NCBI RefSeq assembly: GCF_001005305.1
Contig: NZ_LBMH01000006.1
Coordinates: 1-64,000, forward strand
Direction of reading: 5' to 3'
Length of the DNA stretch: 64,000 bases
Source of the DNA: Kordia zhangzhouensis
GTDB taxonomy: Bacteria; Bacteroidota; Bacteroidia; Flavobacteriales; Flavobacteriaceae
Shown here piece by piece: positions 19,469 through 30,700 of this stretch; positions within the stretch are counted from its first letter, which is position 1, and the number at the start of each line of letters is the position of its first letter. The translations under genes were made by a program, and so were the position numbers. Under the pieces are notes generated by a model, which did no database searches, was not told where the DNA came from, and worked only from the letters and a program-made list of their open reading frames with translations.

Positions 19469-21208
19469 TTAGTTATACGTTATAGTATTGCTATTAAAGC
19501 CTGACTGACCGTACTTGCCATTTTGATTACGTTGATAGCGAGTACTATTTTTTGCATCCGTGTAAGCTCTATTAAACAAATTATTCCATGAACCTGTATT
19601 GCTATTTACTTTACTAGCTTCTTTTGCAAAAGAATTAATGAAAGCATTGGTAAAATGTCCATTACCCATCGTACCATTGGCATTTGTCATACAGTACGAC
19701 CATTCGCCCTTACTCGAGGATGTTGATATCAGTGAGCCTCTTGATCGTAAAAACAAGCGTTTTAATTTAGCTTCATCAAACAAAAATCCAGATTTGAACG
19801 GAATTTCCTCAGATCGTGTTGTACCATTTCGAGAACGAGGAATAGAGTTGCAAAGGTCTCCAACAGTTATGTTTAAGCGTGCCCCTTTTTGTTTGATGAA
19901 TTTATGAATACTTTCCAGTCCTAAATCTGTTCCGTCCAAGCTCATGTTTGGAAAACGATTGTATTGTGAAATATCATTGTAACCGTGTCCTGAATAGTAA
20001 AATATTACAACATCGTTTGATTTGATTTCTAAGCTATTGATTTTTGAAATGATACTATTTTTATCAAAAGTATTACCGTATAGTTTATTGATACTATATT
20101 TCACATTGATTTCACGGGCTGCTTTTTCAAACAGATTAGATACATCATTTAGGTCTTGTTGTACACTTGCACCAATTTTAGGATCTTTGGTATCAGCAAC
20201 CATGATAAGATGCAATTTTACATTTTTATTATTCCCTGTAGAAGTGTTGGTAGAAGTACTAGTTCCTTCAGACGTACCGGTAACGGTTCCTCCACTATCT
20301 GTAAGTTTTGTACAAGTAATATTGGTAACCCAAGAACCGTATTCAGCATCTGATTTTTTAAGTTTTCTAAACCCATATTTTTTTCCTTTATAGGTTCGCA
20401 TATTGTCTTTATCACTCCAAACCGATTTTCCATCAGTTGATTTGGCGTAATAGTAAAAAATACGGTTTGGTGAATCTTCTACATATACTGTTTTATTGGG
20501 CTGAATTGTCCACCAACCTTTTGATGTCCAATTGTCATTAAAATCCAAATATCGAATTAAAACCTTAATTGGTTTTATACACTTATTTTTGAATTTTAAT
20601 CGGTAATAAGATTCGTTAGAACTTGAACTTGAGCTATAATCTGAGCTACTACTAGTGGTGCTTACATTGGTAGTGCTTGAAGAATTTGTAACTAAACTAG
20701 TGTACGTGGTATACTCTGGTTCGTTTTTCCAATAATAACTATTGATATATGCAGAGGTAAAATCTTTAGAGGGATCTAATTTTTTAAATTTTGCATCCTT
20801 TATATTATCTAGCTTACCATCTTTTAGGTCTTGATCATCGTACGTGTATAGCTTTTCAAATTTATTTTGCGAATTGATATTTTTAAACACAAAATTATCT
20901 GCAGAATACCCTGTTTTACTTCCTTTGGAAGAGTAGACCATTTCTGCATCTTTTCCATCAAAAATAAAATATTTTTCTCCTTCTTCATTATAGTGGTAAC
21001 TTCCTGTACATTTATATTTTGCCACTTTATACTCACCATCGGTCATGGTATATTTTACACGTACTTTAATGTTTTCTTTTTCAAAGAATTCAACCAAAGC
21101 CGTATATACAACACCATTATCACCTTTCCATTCGATCTCGTAAAAATTCTGTGAAATACACCATTGAACACTACAAATAAATGCTAAAAGAGTGAGTATT
21201 TTTTTCAT
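19469..21208 (-). CDS. Secreted caspase-like cysteine peptidase with DUF1036-like domain
   Basis: A 579-residue protein with a signal peptide (to about residue 20). Residues 21-165 are a beta-rich region without recognised family. A Ser/Thr linker (170-199) leads to a DUF1036-like domain (about 201-300) recognised from NDNWTSKGWWTIQPNKTVYV. A second Thr/Ser/Gly linker precedes a C14-type caspase-fold domain (330-560). The catalytic pair is visible: His408 in YYSGHGY and Cys453 in VGDLCNS; HLIMVADT is the first core strand. Such peptidases usually cleave after basic or acidic residues; specificity is unknown. It is upstream of a lipoprotein gene in one operon. Confidence 0.85.
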   Translation of the reverse strand: MKKILTLLAFICSVQWCISQNFYEIEWKGDNGVVYTALVEFFEKENIKVRVKYTMTDGEYKVAKYKCTGSYHYNEEGEKYFIFDGKDAEMVYSSKGSKTGYSADNFVFKNINSQNKFEKLYTYDDQDLKDGKLDNIKDAKFKKLDPSKDFTSAYINSYYWKNEPEYTTYTSLVTNSSSTTNVSTTSSSSDYSSSSSSNESYYRLKFKNKCIKPIKVLIRYLDFNDNWTSKGWWTIQPNKTVYVEDSPNRIFYYYAKSTDGKSVWSDKDNMRTYKGKKYGFRKLKKSDAEYGSWVTNITCTKLTDSGGTVTGTSEGTSTSTNTSTGNNKNVKLHLIMVADTKDPKIGASVQQDLNDVSNLFEKAAREINVKYSINKLYGNTFDKNSIISKINSLEIKSNDVVIFYYSGHGYNDISQYNRFPNMSLDGTDLGLESIHKFIKQKGARLNITVGDLCNSIPRSRNGTTRSEEIPFKSGFLFDEAKLKRLFLRSRGSLISTSSSKGEWSYCMTNANGTMGNGHFTNAFINSFAKEASKVNSNTGSWNNLFNRAYTDAKNSTRYQRNQNGKYGQSGFNSNTITYN

Positions 21209-21374
21209 AATTCTGATTGTTTTAAGGCAGCCTCTTTAGACTTATACTTTAGGTCTTTAATTTTCAATATTCTAATAAGTTAGATAGTATTTTCGGGGAA
21301 TGAATAAATATACAATTTTTATTTTATTTAAGATTATACACATATGTAGGTATTTGCATTTAAAGTGTACTTTA

Positions 21375-21411
21375 TAAAAAAAGTGCTTTACAAGAATGTA
21401 AAGCACTTTTA
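21375..21411 (-). terminator. Terminator of asnB
   Basis: AAAAGTGCTTTACA (21379-21392), 4-base loop, TGTAAAGCACTTTT (21397-21410): a 14-base-pair perfect stem. A T-run follows on the minus strand. Confidence 0.85.
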
Positions 21412-21439
21412 GTGTAAGTATAACTAAGAAATATAGGTA

Positions 21440-23104
21440 CTAGTAAGCTTCCTCATGCACATTTGCAACCGCTCTACCTGATGGATCGTTCATATTTTTG
21501 AATGATTCATCCCACTCTAAAGCCGTTACAGAACTGCAGGCTACAGAAGGCACTGAAGGCACTGTGAGTGAAGCCGTTTCTGATGGAAAATGCTCTTCAA
21601 AAATAGTTCTATAATAATATTCTTCTTTAGCTCTTGGTGTTTGAATTGGGAAACGATATTTTGCATTTGCTAATTGCTCATCAGAAACTTCGCTTTCTAC
21701 CAATTCTTTTAAAGTATCAATCCAGTTGTACCCTACACCGTCACTAAATTGTTCTTTTTGTCTCCACGCTACACTTTCTGGCAAATATGACTCAAAAGCT
21801 TTTCGTAACACCCATTTTTCCATACGCTCACCATTAATCATTTTATCTTGTGGATTGATACGCATTGCAACATCCATAAATTCTTTATCTAAGAATGGAA
21901 CACGACCTTCAATTCCCCAAGCAGCAAGTGACTTGTTGGCACGCAAACAGTCATATTGATATAATTTATCTAGCTTACGAACAGTTTCTTTATGTAATTC
22001 TTCCGCATTTGGAGCTTTATGGAAATATAGATATCCTCCAAAAATTTCATCAGAACCTTCTCCAGATAACACCATTTTAATTCCCATAGATTTGATTACT
22101 CTAGCCATTAAATACATTGGCGTAGAAGCTCTCACCGTAGTAATATCATACGTTTCTAAATGATATATTACATCTTTAATAGCGTCTAATCCTTCTTGAA
22201 TTGTAAACGTAATTTCATGATGAACAGTTCCAATATGATCTGCAACTTTTCTAGCTGCAGCCAAATCAGGAGAACCTTCAAGTCCTATAGAGAATGAGTG
22301 CAATTGTGGCCACCAAGCTTCTGTTGTATCGTCAGATTCAATACGCATTTGCGCATATTTTTTAGCGACTGCTGAAGTAATAGAAGAATCTAACCCACCT
22401 GAAAGCAATACTCCATATGGCACATCCGACATTAATTGTCTGTGAATAGCAGCTTCTAATGCTTCACGTAGTTCATCGATACTTGTTTGATTATTTTTTA
22501 CTGCTTCATAATCCATCCAATCACGTTGGTACCATTGTTTTAATTCTCCTTCAACACTATCTAAATAATATCCTGGAGGAAAAACTTCGATTTTACTACA
22601 TACACCTTCCAAAGCTTTCAATTCTGAAGCAACATAAAAAGTTCCGTGTTTGTCCCAACCCATATATAAAGGAATGATACCCATGTGGTCTCTTGCTACT
22701 AAATATCGATCTTGTTTTTCATCATATAAAGCAAATCCAAAAATCCCATTAAGATCGTCTAAAAATGTACTTCCTTTCTCTTGGTATAGTGCTAAAATCA
22801 CTTCACAATCTGATTGTGTTTGAAATTTGTACTTTCCTTCAAATTGTTTACGAAGCTGTCTATGATTATAGATTTCACCATTTGCAGCCAAGATTAATTG
22901 TTTGTCTTCACTAAACAAAGGTTGTTTTCCCGAAGCTGGATCAACAATTGCCAAACGCTCATGTGCTAAAATAGCTTTATCATTGCTATAAATTCCACTC
23001 CAATCCGGACCTCTATGACGGATTTTTTTTGACATTTCTAATAATTGAGGTCTCAACGCTTCTGCTTTTTCTTTCAAATCGAAAGCACATACAATTCCAC
23101 ACAT
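21440..23104 (-). CDS. asnB: Asparagine synthase (glutamine-hydrolysing), class B
   Basis: Makes asparagine from aspartate, ATP and glutamine. The 554-residue protein begins MCGIVCAF; Cys2 is the glutaminase nucleophile. The glutaminase domain includes RHRGPDWSGI, AHERLAIVDP and ANGEIYNHR. The synthetase domain has the PP-loop VLLSGGLDSSITSAVAKKYA and a GEGSDEIFGGY motif. Length and order match the E. coli AsnB type. It is monocistronic with a strong terminator. The upstream gap has a near-consensus -7 box (CATATTTG on the minus strand, 23141-23148). Confidence 0.97.
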   Translation of the reverse strand: MCGIVCAFDLKEKAEALRPQLLEMSKKIRHRGPDWSGIYSNDKAILAHERLAIVDPASGKQPLFSEDKQLILAANGEIYNHRQLRKQFEGKYKFQTQSDCEVILALYQEKGSTFLDDLNGIFGFALYDEKQDRYLVARDHMGIIPLYMGWDKHGTFYVASELKALEGVCSKIEVFPPGYYLDSVEGELKQWYQRDWMDYEAVKNNQTSIDELREALEAAIHRQLMSDVPYGVLLSGGLDSSITSAVAKKYAQMRIESDDTTEAWWPQLHSFSIGLEGSPDLAAARKVADHIGTVHHEITFTIQEGLDAIKDVIYHLETYDITTVRASTPMYLMARVIKSMGIKMVLSGEGSDEIFGGYLYFHKAPNAEELHKETVRKLDKLYQYDCLRANKSLAAWGIEGRVPFLDKEFMDVAMRINPQDKMINGERMEKWVLRKAFESYLPESVAWRQKEQFSDGVGYNWIDTLKELVESEVSDEQLANAKYRFPIQTPRAKEEYYYRTIFEEHFPSETASLTVPSVPSVACSSVTALEWDESFKNMNDPSGRAVANVHEEAY

Positions 23105-23490
23105 ACTATTTCTTTTTTTCTTTTGTTATAAATTACGTTACAAATATGATTTTTAACTTTCATATTAAAAACATAAAATCAATTTATGATTACATTTTAA
23201 AACTATAAAAACTGATTTTAATTATTTTTAAAACTTTTTAAGTCAAAAAACACTTATAAACTTTAGATGTGTAAAAGTAATTTAGAAGTAATTCGTTTTC
23301 ATTACACTAATTAGTAGTTTCATGGTAATTTTCCGTGTATTGGTTTTTAAATACTTAAAGAAGTATGGTTATTCCTTACTTTTTTAACCGAACATTATTC
23401 TTCTTAGAAAATAATTTTAACATCTTAAACAAAAGTTTAACAAAATGCTAAGAAGAAGTTTTAGTACATTTATATCGAAAAATTTGCACT
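23105..23490. other. Divergent intergenic region between asnB and the DUF2911 gene
   Basis: Strongly AT-rich, 386 bases. Only a near-consensus -7 box for asnB (23141-23148) was found. I see no small gene, hairpin or clear plus-strand promoter. Confidence 0.5.
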
Positions 23491-24030
23491 ATGAAAAAGC
23501 ACTTCTTTGCTACAGGACTACTTATTATCATTATGTTATTTACTGTAAATGTTTCTGCTCAAAAATTTAGCGACATTGACAAAAGCCCACATGATATTAG
23601 TTATTATAAAGCAAAACGAAATGCTCCTCCAGTAATTAAAGTTTTGTATGGAAGACCTCAAAAAAAAGGACGCCGTATTTTTGGAAACTTAGTACCGTAT
23701 GACAAAGTATGGAGAACTGGAGCAAATGAAGCTACGGAAATTACATTTTTTCAAGATGTAAAATTAGGAAATCAAGAAATTAAAGCAGGAACTTATACAT
23801 TGTTTACGATTCCTGGTAAAGATACATGGACTATTATTATTAACTCGGATACTGATATTTGGGGATCTTATTACTACAATAAAGAAAAAGATGTTGCCCG
23901 ATTAGAGGTTCCTGTAAAAGACTCGGAGGCAATTGAATATTTTTCAATTGCATTCACAAAAGAAACTGATGGTGCACGCATGATACTAGCATGGGACAAT
24001 ATTAGTGTTGCGGTACCGTTTAGTTTTTAA
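23491..24030 (+). CDS. DUF2911 secreted protein
   Basis: A 179-residue protein with a signal peptide (TVNVSAQ). The remainder is a DUF2911 domain: VIKVLYGRPQKKGR, NLVPYDKVWRTGANEATEIT, IKAGTYTLFTIP and WTIIINSD are the conserved parts. This family is common and secreted in Bacteroidota; its function is unknown. It stands alone, divergent from asnB, and ends in a strong terminator. Confidence 0.9.
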   Translation: MKKHFFATGLLIIIMLFTVNVSAQKFSDIDKSPHDISYYKAKRNAPPVIKVLYGRPQKKGRRIFGNLVPYDKVWRTGANEATEITFFQDVKLGNQEIKAGTYTLFTIPGKDTWTIIINSDTDIWGSYYYNKEKDVARLEVPVKDSEAIEYFSIAFTKETDGARMILAWDNISVAVPFSF

Positions 24031-24067
24031 TTATTCTTTATTTATTGTTATTATTGGTTATTTGAAG

Positions 24068-24097
24068 AACTCAGAAGCAATATTGCTTCTGAGTTTT
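24068..24097 (+). terminator. Terminator of the DUF2911 gene
   Basis: A 28-base perfect palindrome (24068-24095, core AGAAGCAATATTGCTTCT) followed by a T-run. It also faces the converging amidohydrolase gene. Confidence 0.85.
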
Positions 24098-24112
24098 TTG
24101 TTTTTTTATAAG

Positions 24113-25741
24113 TTATTTTACTTTTTCTCCAGCAATGAATGTTTGTAATACTTTTGTTTGTAATATCTTATCTTCAGGGATTTGCATAATATCTTGATCT
24201 ACTATAATAAAATCAGCAAACTTTCCTACTTCAATACTTCCTTTTTCATTTTCTTCAAAATTACTATATGCCGCCCAAATCGTCATTCCTTTAAGTGTTT
24301 CTTCTCGTGATAAAGCATTTTCCATTTGGTATCCATCTTTAGGATATTGTGCCGCATCTTTACGAGCTACAGCTGCATAGAATGTTTTAAATGGACTCAC
24401 ATGTTCTACAGGAAAATCAGTTCCAAGAGCTAACTGTCCCGAAATATCTAGCAAGCGCTTGTAAGCATAGGCTCCTTTCTCACGTTTTTCCCCTAACCGA
24501 TCTCCAGCCCAATACATATCACTGGTTGCATGTGTTGGTTGTACTGACGGAATAATATTTTTGTTTTGAAAGGCAGAAAAATCAGATTCATCAATGACTT
24601 GTGCATGCTCAATTTTCCAGCGACGATCAGTTTGGTTTTTCAATACACTTGTATAGGTTTTCAATACTTGGCAGTTTGCAGAATCACCAATTGCATGTGT
24701 ATTCATTTGGTATTTCGTTTGTGCTATGCGACCTGCTAGTTTTTCTAATTCTATTGGACTAATAACCATCGCTCCATAATGATTCTCTTTATCAGTATAC
24801 GATTCTTTCAACGCAGCTCCACGAGATCCTAAAGCTCCATCACCATATACTTTGAATGAACATACATTTAAATGAGTCGTTTTATATGGTTCTTTGTGAA
24901 TGTAATATTCAACATTTTCTGGCGTATTGCTAATCATTGCATACATACGAATATTTAATAGCTTCGCTTTCTGTAAGCTATCAATCAATTCAATGACTTG
25001 CCTATCTAAACCTGCATCGTTTACTGTGGTTAATCCGTACGAAAAGCACTCTTGTTGTGCATCTAACAATGCTTGAATTTGCTGATTTTTATTAGGTTGT
25101 GGAATTACTTTATCAATCAAGTCCATTGGATTATCTATGATTATCCCCGTAAGTTTTCCTTCTTTTTGTTGAATTTCACCTCCTTCTACTTTGGTTTCTA
25201 TAGTAATTCCTGCCATATCCAAAGCTTTTTGATTTACTAAATACGCATGTCCGTCAACTCTAGTTAAAGCAATTGGTGTATTAGGAAATAATTTATCCAA
25301 ACGTTCTTTTGTTGGAAACTCTTGGATTTCCCAGTCGTTCTGATCCCATCCTCGACCGCGTATAAATGGCAGATTTTTAACTTTTTGAAAGTCATAAATA
25401 CGTTGAATGACTTCTTCAAAACTTTTTGTTCCTACTAGATTTACATTTTGTTTTTCCAATCCTAATCCATAAAAGTGACAATGGGCATCAATAAAGCCAG
25501 GAAAAATAATTTTTCCTTTCGCATCAATAGTATTTAAAGCTTCATAATTAGACTGAATGTCTTCTGCGTTGCCCACAGCAACAAATTTTCCTTCTTTTAC
25601 AGCAAATGCTTCAGCATGAGAAAAGGTATCATTGACAGTATATACTTTTGCATTGTATACAATCGTATCAACCGTTTGCTTTTTTTCTGTACAGGCAATA
25701 GCTTGAATAATAAGTAATGCTAGTAGTAGTTTTTTGGTCAT
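24113..25741 (-). CDS. YtcJ-like metal-dependent amidohydrolase, lipoprotein
   Basis: The 542-residue protein has a lipoprotein signal (IIQAIACTEKK, Cys17), then an amidohydrolase-3 (YtcJ) fold. Visible metal and active-site motifs are GFIDAHCHFYGLG (HxH), FKVYGDGALGSRGA (with the Lys/carboxylate strand), MNTHAIGDSAN, KIEHAQVID, and LGTDFPVEHVSP (final Asp). The C-terminal GSIEVGKFADFIIVD is typical. Substrates of YtcJ proteins are mostly unknown. A lipid anchor puts this one at the envelope. It is followed on the right by a gap with no clear promoter. Confidence 0.9.
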   Translation of the reverse strand: MTKKLLLALLIIQAIACTEKKQTVDTIVYNAKVYTVNDTFSHAEAFAVKEGKFVAVGNAEDIQSNYEALNTIDAKGKIIFPGFIDAHCHFYGLGLEKQNVNLVGTKSFEEVIQRIYDFQKVKNLPFIRGRGWDQNDWEIQEFPTKERLDKLFPNTPIALTRVDGHAYLVNQKALDMAGITIETKVEGGEIQQKEGKLTGIIIDNPMDLIDKVIPQPNKNQQIQALLDAQQECFSYGLTTVNDAGLDRQVIELIDSLQKAKLLNIRMYAMISNTPENVEYYIHKEPYKTTHLNVCSFKVYGDGALGSRGAALKESYTDKENHYGAMVISPIELEKLAGRIAQTKYQMNTHAIGDSANCQVLKTYTSVLKNQTDRRWKIEHAQVIDESDFSAFQNKNIIPSVQPTHATSDMYWAGDRLGEKREKGAYAYKRLLDISGQLALGTDFPVEHVSPFKTFYAAVARKDAAQYPKDGYQMENALSREETLKGMTIWAAYSNFEENEKGSIEVGKFADFIIVDQDIMQIPEDKILQTKVLQTFIAGEKVK

Positions 25742-25840
25742 GGTTAGAATGTTTAAAGCTTTGTTCTTTTATGAATCCTTAAAAATACAACTTTTAGCAT
25801 TGTTCCTTTTTATTTTTCAAGAAGTGAAGAAAAATTCACA

Positions 25841-25869
25841 AAAAAAGCGCTCCATGTGATGGAACGCTT
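25841..25869 (-). terminator. Terminator of the TPR/barrel operon
   Basis: The stem AAGCG.TCCA/TGGA.CGCTT (25845-25869) is preceded on the plus strand by an A-run, so on the minus strand it ends in a T-run. It lies just past the barrel gene stop. Confidence 0.75.
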
Positions 25870-25896
25870 AGAGATATTATTTATAATTTATTTCTT

Positions 25897-27657
25897 CTAA
25901 AAGTCAAATTTATAGGTAGCTCCCGCCATGATTTGAAATTGCTGTACAGGGAAATTTACCCAACGTTGATAGTTTTGACTTGCAATATTATTGGCTTTTG
26001 CAAATACTGACAAACGGTCGTTGAAACGATATCCTAAGTGTGCATTTATATCAAAAAAACCATCTAGAGTAACTACTGTTGGCGATGGCGACATAAGACT
26101 GTTTCCAAAAGTTACTTCGTCTGTACGTTCTCCAATATAAAAAATATTTGCTCCAGCAAACCAATTTTCAGTAATCTGATAATCCGCAAATACCGAAGCT
26201 TCTATGTTTGGTAAGTTCCAAGCTTCTTCTTCATTGTCTGTATTGAAATTAAAGTATTCTGCTTTTACCCCAAATTTAAAATTACTTGTAATATCTACAT
26301 TGATTTCTCCAAAAACAGAAATTGTATTGATATCATCATAAACCACATTGAACGAGTTTCCATAGGTATATCCATTGTCTGCATTCGACGAAGGATTGAA
26401 CGTGTTTACTTTAAATAAAGGTTTATTTTTTTCAGAAATATACGATGCACGAGCGTTATAACTTACATTAGAAGTTAATTTCCCTTTGATTCCCAAATAT
26501 CCATTGTATTGCTGATCAGTTGGTGCGATTCCTAATGTTGGCGACACGAAATAGTTTTCTTGTACAAAATCATAATAAGAATTTTGTTTTAAATCACCTT
26601 CTAGTCCTGCATAAGCGATAATATCGTCACCACTTAGTCTGTATTGCGCTGTAATTCTAGGATAAATAAAGAAATCACTTTCACTGTTTTCTGCATCCAA
26701 AGCATAATAAATTCCGGCTCCTAAATTAACCGTTAAATCGTCACGCAAAATAACCAAACTTGGCGAAATTCCTGCTTTTAACACACTGTAGTCTATACTC
26801 GCAGTTTCAGCATAGTTGTTTTCAAACGTTCCTCCTACATAATCAACATCTATCATAGCATTGATCAATTCGCCAGCAATTTCTACTTCAAATTCAGGTT
26901 GTAGTATCAATCGATTTTCTCCAGAACTAAATGCATCAAACATGCGTCTGTATTGCAGTTTTCCTCCATTAAAAAAAGAATTCTCCATTTCAACATCTCC
27001 ACCAAGGTAAAAATTATGATAGGTTTGTTGCTCACTAATTCCACCTATTTGAGCGGGTGTTAACATATTTTCTGGCAATCCGTACCAATTATATATTTGA
27101 TGCTGATACCCTGCTTTTGCTTTCCATGACATGTCACGACTACGATTGATATACGCTAAATCTAGTTTTGTGTCAAAAAAGTTATTGTCCAATTCAACTC
27201 CATCAATATCTCCTTGTGACGAATGATGACGCAACATAATGTCAAAAGTTTCATCTCTACTAATCGCTCTACTTGTAAAGAAATCTAATGCAGCTGTATT
27301 ATAGTTTCCTAATCCTAAAGAAACATAAGTGTTGTAAAGTTTTTCTTTTTTTGCTTTTTTGAGTCCTTCGGCTTTTCCTTTAGCTGGTGTAAATGTTGAT
27401 GCTACAGGAAAAGAAAAAATAGCGTATTTAATTTCCTTTTTTTGTTGTGTTTCTTTATCGTTTAGCGAAGGCGTTTGTCTTATTTTGAATGCATCTGACA
27501 CAGAAGGCGAATAGGGTTTTACCACATTCACTACTTCTGTACCAATGTTTTTATCTTTATCCTTGTCTTTGTCCTTATCTTCATCTTGAGCAGTTGCCAA
27601 ATTCGCTATAAAAAATATCGCTAATATGAACGTTGATTTTATGATTTGGTGTCGCAT
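25897..27657 (-). CDS. TonB-dependent-receptor-like outer-membrane barrel, short form
   Basis: A 586-residue protein with a signal peptide (IANLATAQ), then a charged low-complexity tract of Asp-Lys repeats, then a beta-rich barrel ending in a terminal Phe (GATYKFDF). Barrel strands such as NIFYIGERTDEV and NAHLGYRFNDRLSVFAKANN are those of TonB-dependent receptors. No plug domain of the usual about 110 residues can be recognised; only a short EVVNVVKPYSPSVSDAFKI segment precedes the barrel. It is 45 bases downstream of the giant TPR gene, a pairing I recall as common in Flavobacteriia, so they likely act together at the envelope. Confidence 0.75.
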   Translation of the reverse strand: MRHQIIKSTFILAIFFIANLATAQDEDKDKDKDKDKNIGTEVVNVVKPYSPSVSDAFKIRQTPSLNDKETQQKKEIKYAIFSFPVASTFTPAKGKAEGLKKAKKEKLYNTYVSLGLGNYNTAALDFFTSRAISRDETFDIMLRHHSSQGDIDGVELDNNFFDTKLDLAYINRSRDMSWKAKAGYQHQIYNWYGLPENMLTPAQIGGISEQQTYHNFYLGGDVEMENSFFNGGKLQYRRMFDAFSSGENRLILQPEFEVEIAGELINAMIDVDYVGGTFENNYAETASIDYSVLKAGISPSLVILRDDLTVNLGAGIYYALDAENSESDFFIYPRITAQYRLSGDDIIAYAGLEGDLKQNSYYDFVQENYFVSPTLGIAPTDQQYNGYLGIKGKLTSNVSYNARASYISEKNKPLFKVNTFNPSSNADNGYTYGNSFNVVYDDINTISVFGEINVDITSNFKFGVKAEYFNFNTDNEEEAWNLPNIEASVFADYQITENWFAGANIFYIGERTDEVTFGNSLMSPSPTVVTLDGFFDINAHLGYRFNDRLSVFAKANNIASQNYQRWVNFPVQQFQIMAGATYKFDF

Positions 27658-27702
27658 ATATTGCTTGCTTTGTGTTTGTAATTGTTTTGTTTGATGATGT
27701 AA

Positions 27703-30700
27703 TTAGTTTCCACCTTCTTGATCTACCGGATTTACCGAAGAGTTTCTTTTTGCTTCTTCTGTTTTGATACGCGTCAATACTTTTTCGGCTTCGGCCACTT
27801 CTTCAGGATACTTAGTGAAATTTTTGATTACACTTTCCAGAATGTACGTTGCTTGGAACGAGTCTTCTAACGCATAGAAATTTTTTGCCATAATGATTAA
27901 TCCTTTAGCAGCAAATTGCTTGTAACTTGCATAATCTTTGACTAGTTTTTGTACAACTTCGTTTGATTCATCGTATTTTTTTTCTTTATTTTTAAAATAC
28001 GCATCATAGTACAAAGCTTCGGCTGCTAGTTTTCCAGTTGCAATTTTCTGTACTTCTTGATAAGCTACTTTCGCTTTTGCTTCATCATTAGTAGCTATTG
28101 CAGAACGTGCAATAAATACATGAGCATCGCTCTTAATTCGATCGTCTATTTTATCATTTGCCAATACTTTTTCAGCATATGTTACAGTTTCAGTATAATT
28201 GTTCAGTTCGTAATTTGACTTCATTAAGTTAGACTGTGCAAAAGTGATATTTTGAGGAAAATCAGCACTTTCTTCCAATCGCTTTAACACAGGAATTGCT
28301 TTTGCATAATTGTTTGCTTCTAAGAAGACTTGCGACAATCGAGCCAGTGCTTGCTCTGTATATTCATTACGCTCGTTTTGCAATACGTATTCATAGTGCG
28401 GAACCGTTTTTTGATTTTCTCCTTTACTGAAGTATGATTGTGCCAAATAGAAGTTTGCTTTGACAGCATTTATCCCATTTGGAAATTGCTGAAGGTACTT
28501 TTTAAATCCTTCAATAGCTTTATCCGTATTGTTTTGAAAAAATTGCTTTTCAGCAGATTCGTAGGTAGCTTTGTCTAATTCTGCATCTGATACTTCCACA
28601 AAGTCAAGATTTTCTACCCAATTTGCATACGTTTCTACTTGTCCCAATTCAATGTAAATCAATTTTGCCGTTGCTACTGCCTGAATGGCTTCTTCTGTAT
28701 TTGGGAACTTTGCCACAACAGAGCGAAACTTCGTTAATGCCACTTGGTTTTTACCATCATTATAATTGATGAGTCCTTGCTTAAGCATTGCTTTTGGCAC
28801 ATAGGAACTTTTAGGATATTCTGTAATCATTTTTTCATATGCATTCAATCCTTTAGCTGTATTTCCGTCGTTGATATACGTATTTCCTAGTTCATACAAA
28901 GCATCATCACGTAGAGATGAATTTGTATATTTTTTTGTAAATTTTTCAAGTTCAGCGATCTTTGTATTCGTTTTTCCTGTAAAGCCATAGCTAATCGCTT
29001 TTTGAAAATACGCATAATCTTCATCAACTCCTTTTAATGCAATTGCTTTATCATAGGCTTTGATTGCATTATCGTAATCACTAGTCACAAAATGACTATC
29101 ACCCAAGCGCAAGTAACTATCATTTACACGATCTGTATCGTCTTCTTGAGTACGGATAAATTTCTCAAAACTCGCAATTGCCTTTGCATATTCCTTTTGT
29201 TTAAAGTAGGTATACGCCAAATTATAATCGATAGTTTTTGCTTCGTCCGTATCGGTCATATTTGCATTGGCAAACGTTTGAAAGCCTTGCAAAGCAGTAT
29301 CGTAGTTATCTAATAAATAGTTGGTTTCTGCTTTCCAAAAAGTAGCTCTTGCTATATATTCTTCAGATTCATTTTCTTTTAATGATTTTTCAAAAAACTC
29401 CAACGCTTCTTGATATTTACTATCATTAAATAATTCGATTGCTCTATAAAAAGCTACCTTTTGATACGTCGCTTTGTCACTATATTTTTTACTAGCTTCC
29501 AACAGATTTAAAGCCGCTTCATAATCCTTAGATGTTATATATGAGCTCACCAACAACTCTTCAAGTTCTCCCTGGTGCTCTGTTTCTGGATATTTTTTCA
29601 AGTATGAAGTCAAAACAGAAGGTACACTTTCGTATGGATTTCCAATCTCGTAACTCAAACGCGCATAATTCAGTCCAGCATCTTCTTGAATTTTCAAATC
29701 AAAATCCATTTGAAATGCATTTCGAAAAGCGTTCAATGCTTCTTGTTTTTTATCTGTATTCAAATAACATTCTCCCAAATGATAGTATGCATTTTGAGCT
29801 ACAAAGTTACTTCCGTCAACAATTTTATTAAATTGTTTAATGGCGTTTTCGTAATCTTTTTGCTGATAATAAGCATATCCTAACTGATAAAAATCAGTAT
29901 TGTTCCATTTTCCCTTTTTACCTTTATATTCTGTCAAATACGGAATTGCTTCTTTGTATTCTTTAAGATTAAAATAACTTTCGCCAATAATTTTGTTTAA
30001 CTCTGAAAGCTCTTTTCGATCTGCATTTGGCAATTCTTTTTTAGACAATTCAATTGCCTTTTGAAAATTCCCAAGTTTGAAATTCATATCTGCTTTGAAG
30101 TAAGATAACTTTTCATTGTATTCATCTTCTTCAGAAACTCCTTCAAAATATTCATTGGCTTCTTTGTAATTATCTTCTTGATAAGCAATATATCCTGTAT
30201 AGTACTTAGCCTGCGAACCGTATTTTGGAGAGTCTAGCAACTTTTGAAAGTATGTTTTTGCTTGATCGTAGCTTTTTGCTGTAAAATATGCATATCCTTT
30301 CTTGAAGTTATAATCTTCACGTTGCGCATTTGTCAAATTTGTTTCACCAGATTTATTATACCAAGTTAAGGCACGTGCATATTTTCCATTTTCAAAATAA
30401 TAATCTGCCACATCAATAAACGCCGAATTACGTTTTGTACTTGTAGGATACTTTTTTACAAACTCTTCCATCATATTATCTGCCCCAAGTTGATTCAGTC
30501 GCACGGCACAATTGGCAATATAATAAGCACAATTTGCTTTGGTTTCATAATCTGAAGTAGCACCTTTTACTTTATCAAAAAGTGCTTGAGAAGCTTGGTA
30601 TTGCTTGCTATTGTATAAATGCAATGCTTCATTATACTCTTTTAAATCATGCGTGTACACTTTTGTTTTTTGAGCTTGTAAAAGCTGAAAACTTAGCAAC

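Noticed and set aside
27540-27595. Imperfect hexamer repeats encoding Asp-Lys pairs, considered as a phase-variation tract
   Set aside because: The units are six bases long and imperfect, so slippage would keep the frame; it more likely is a charged linker.
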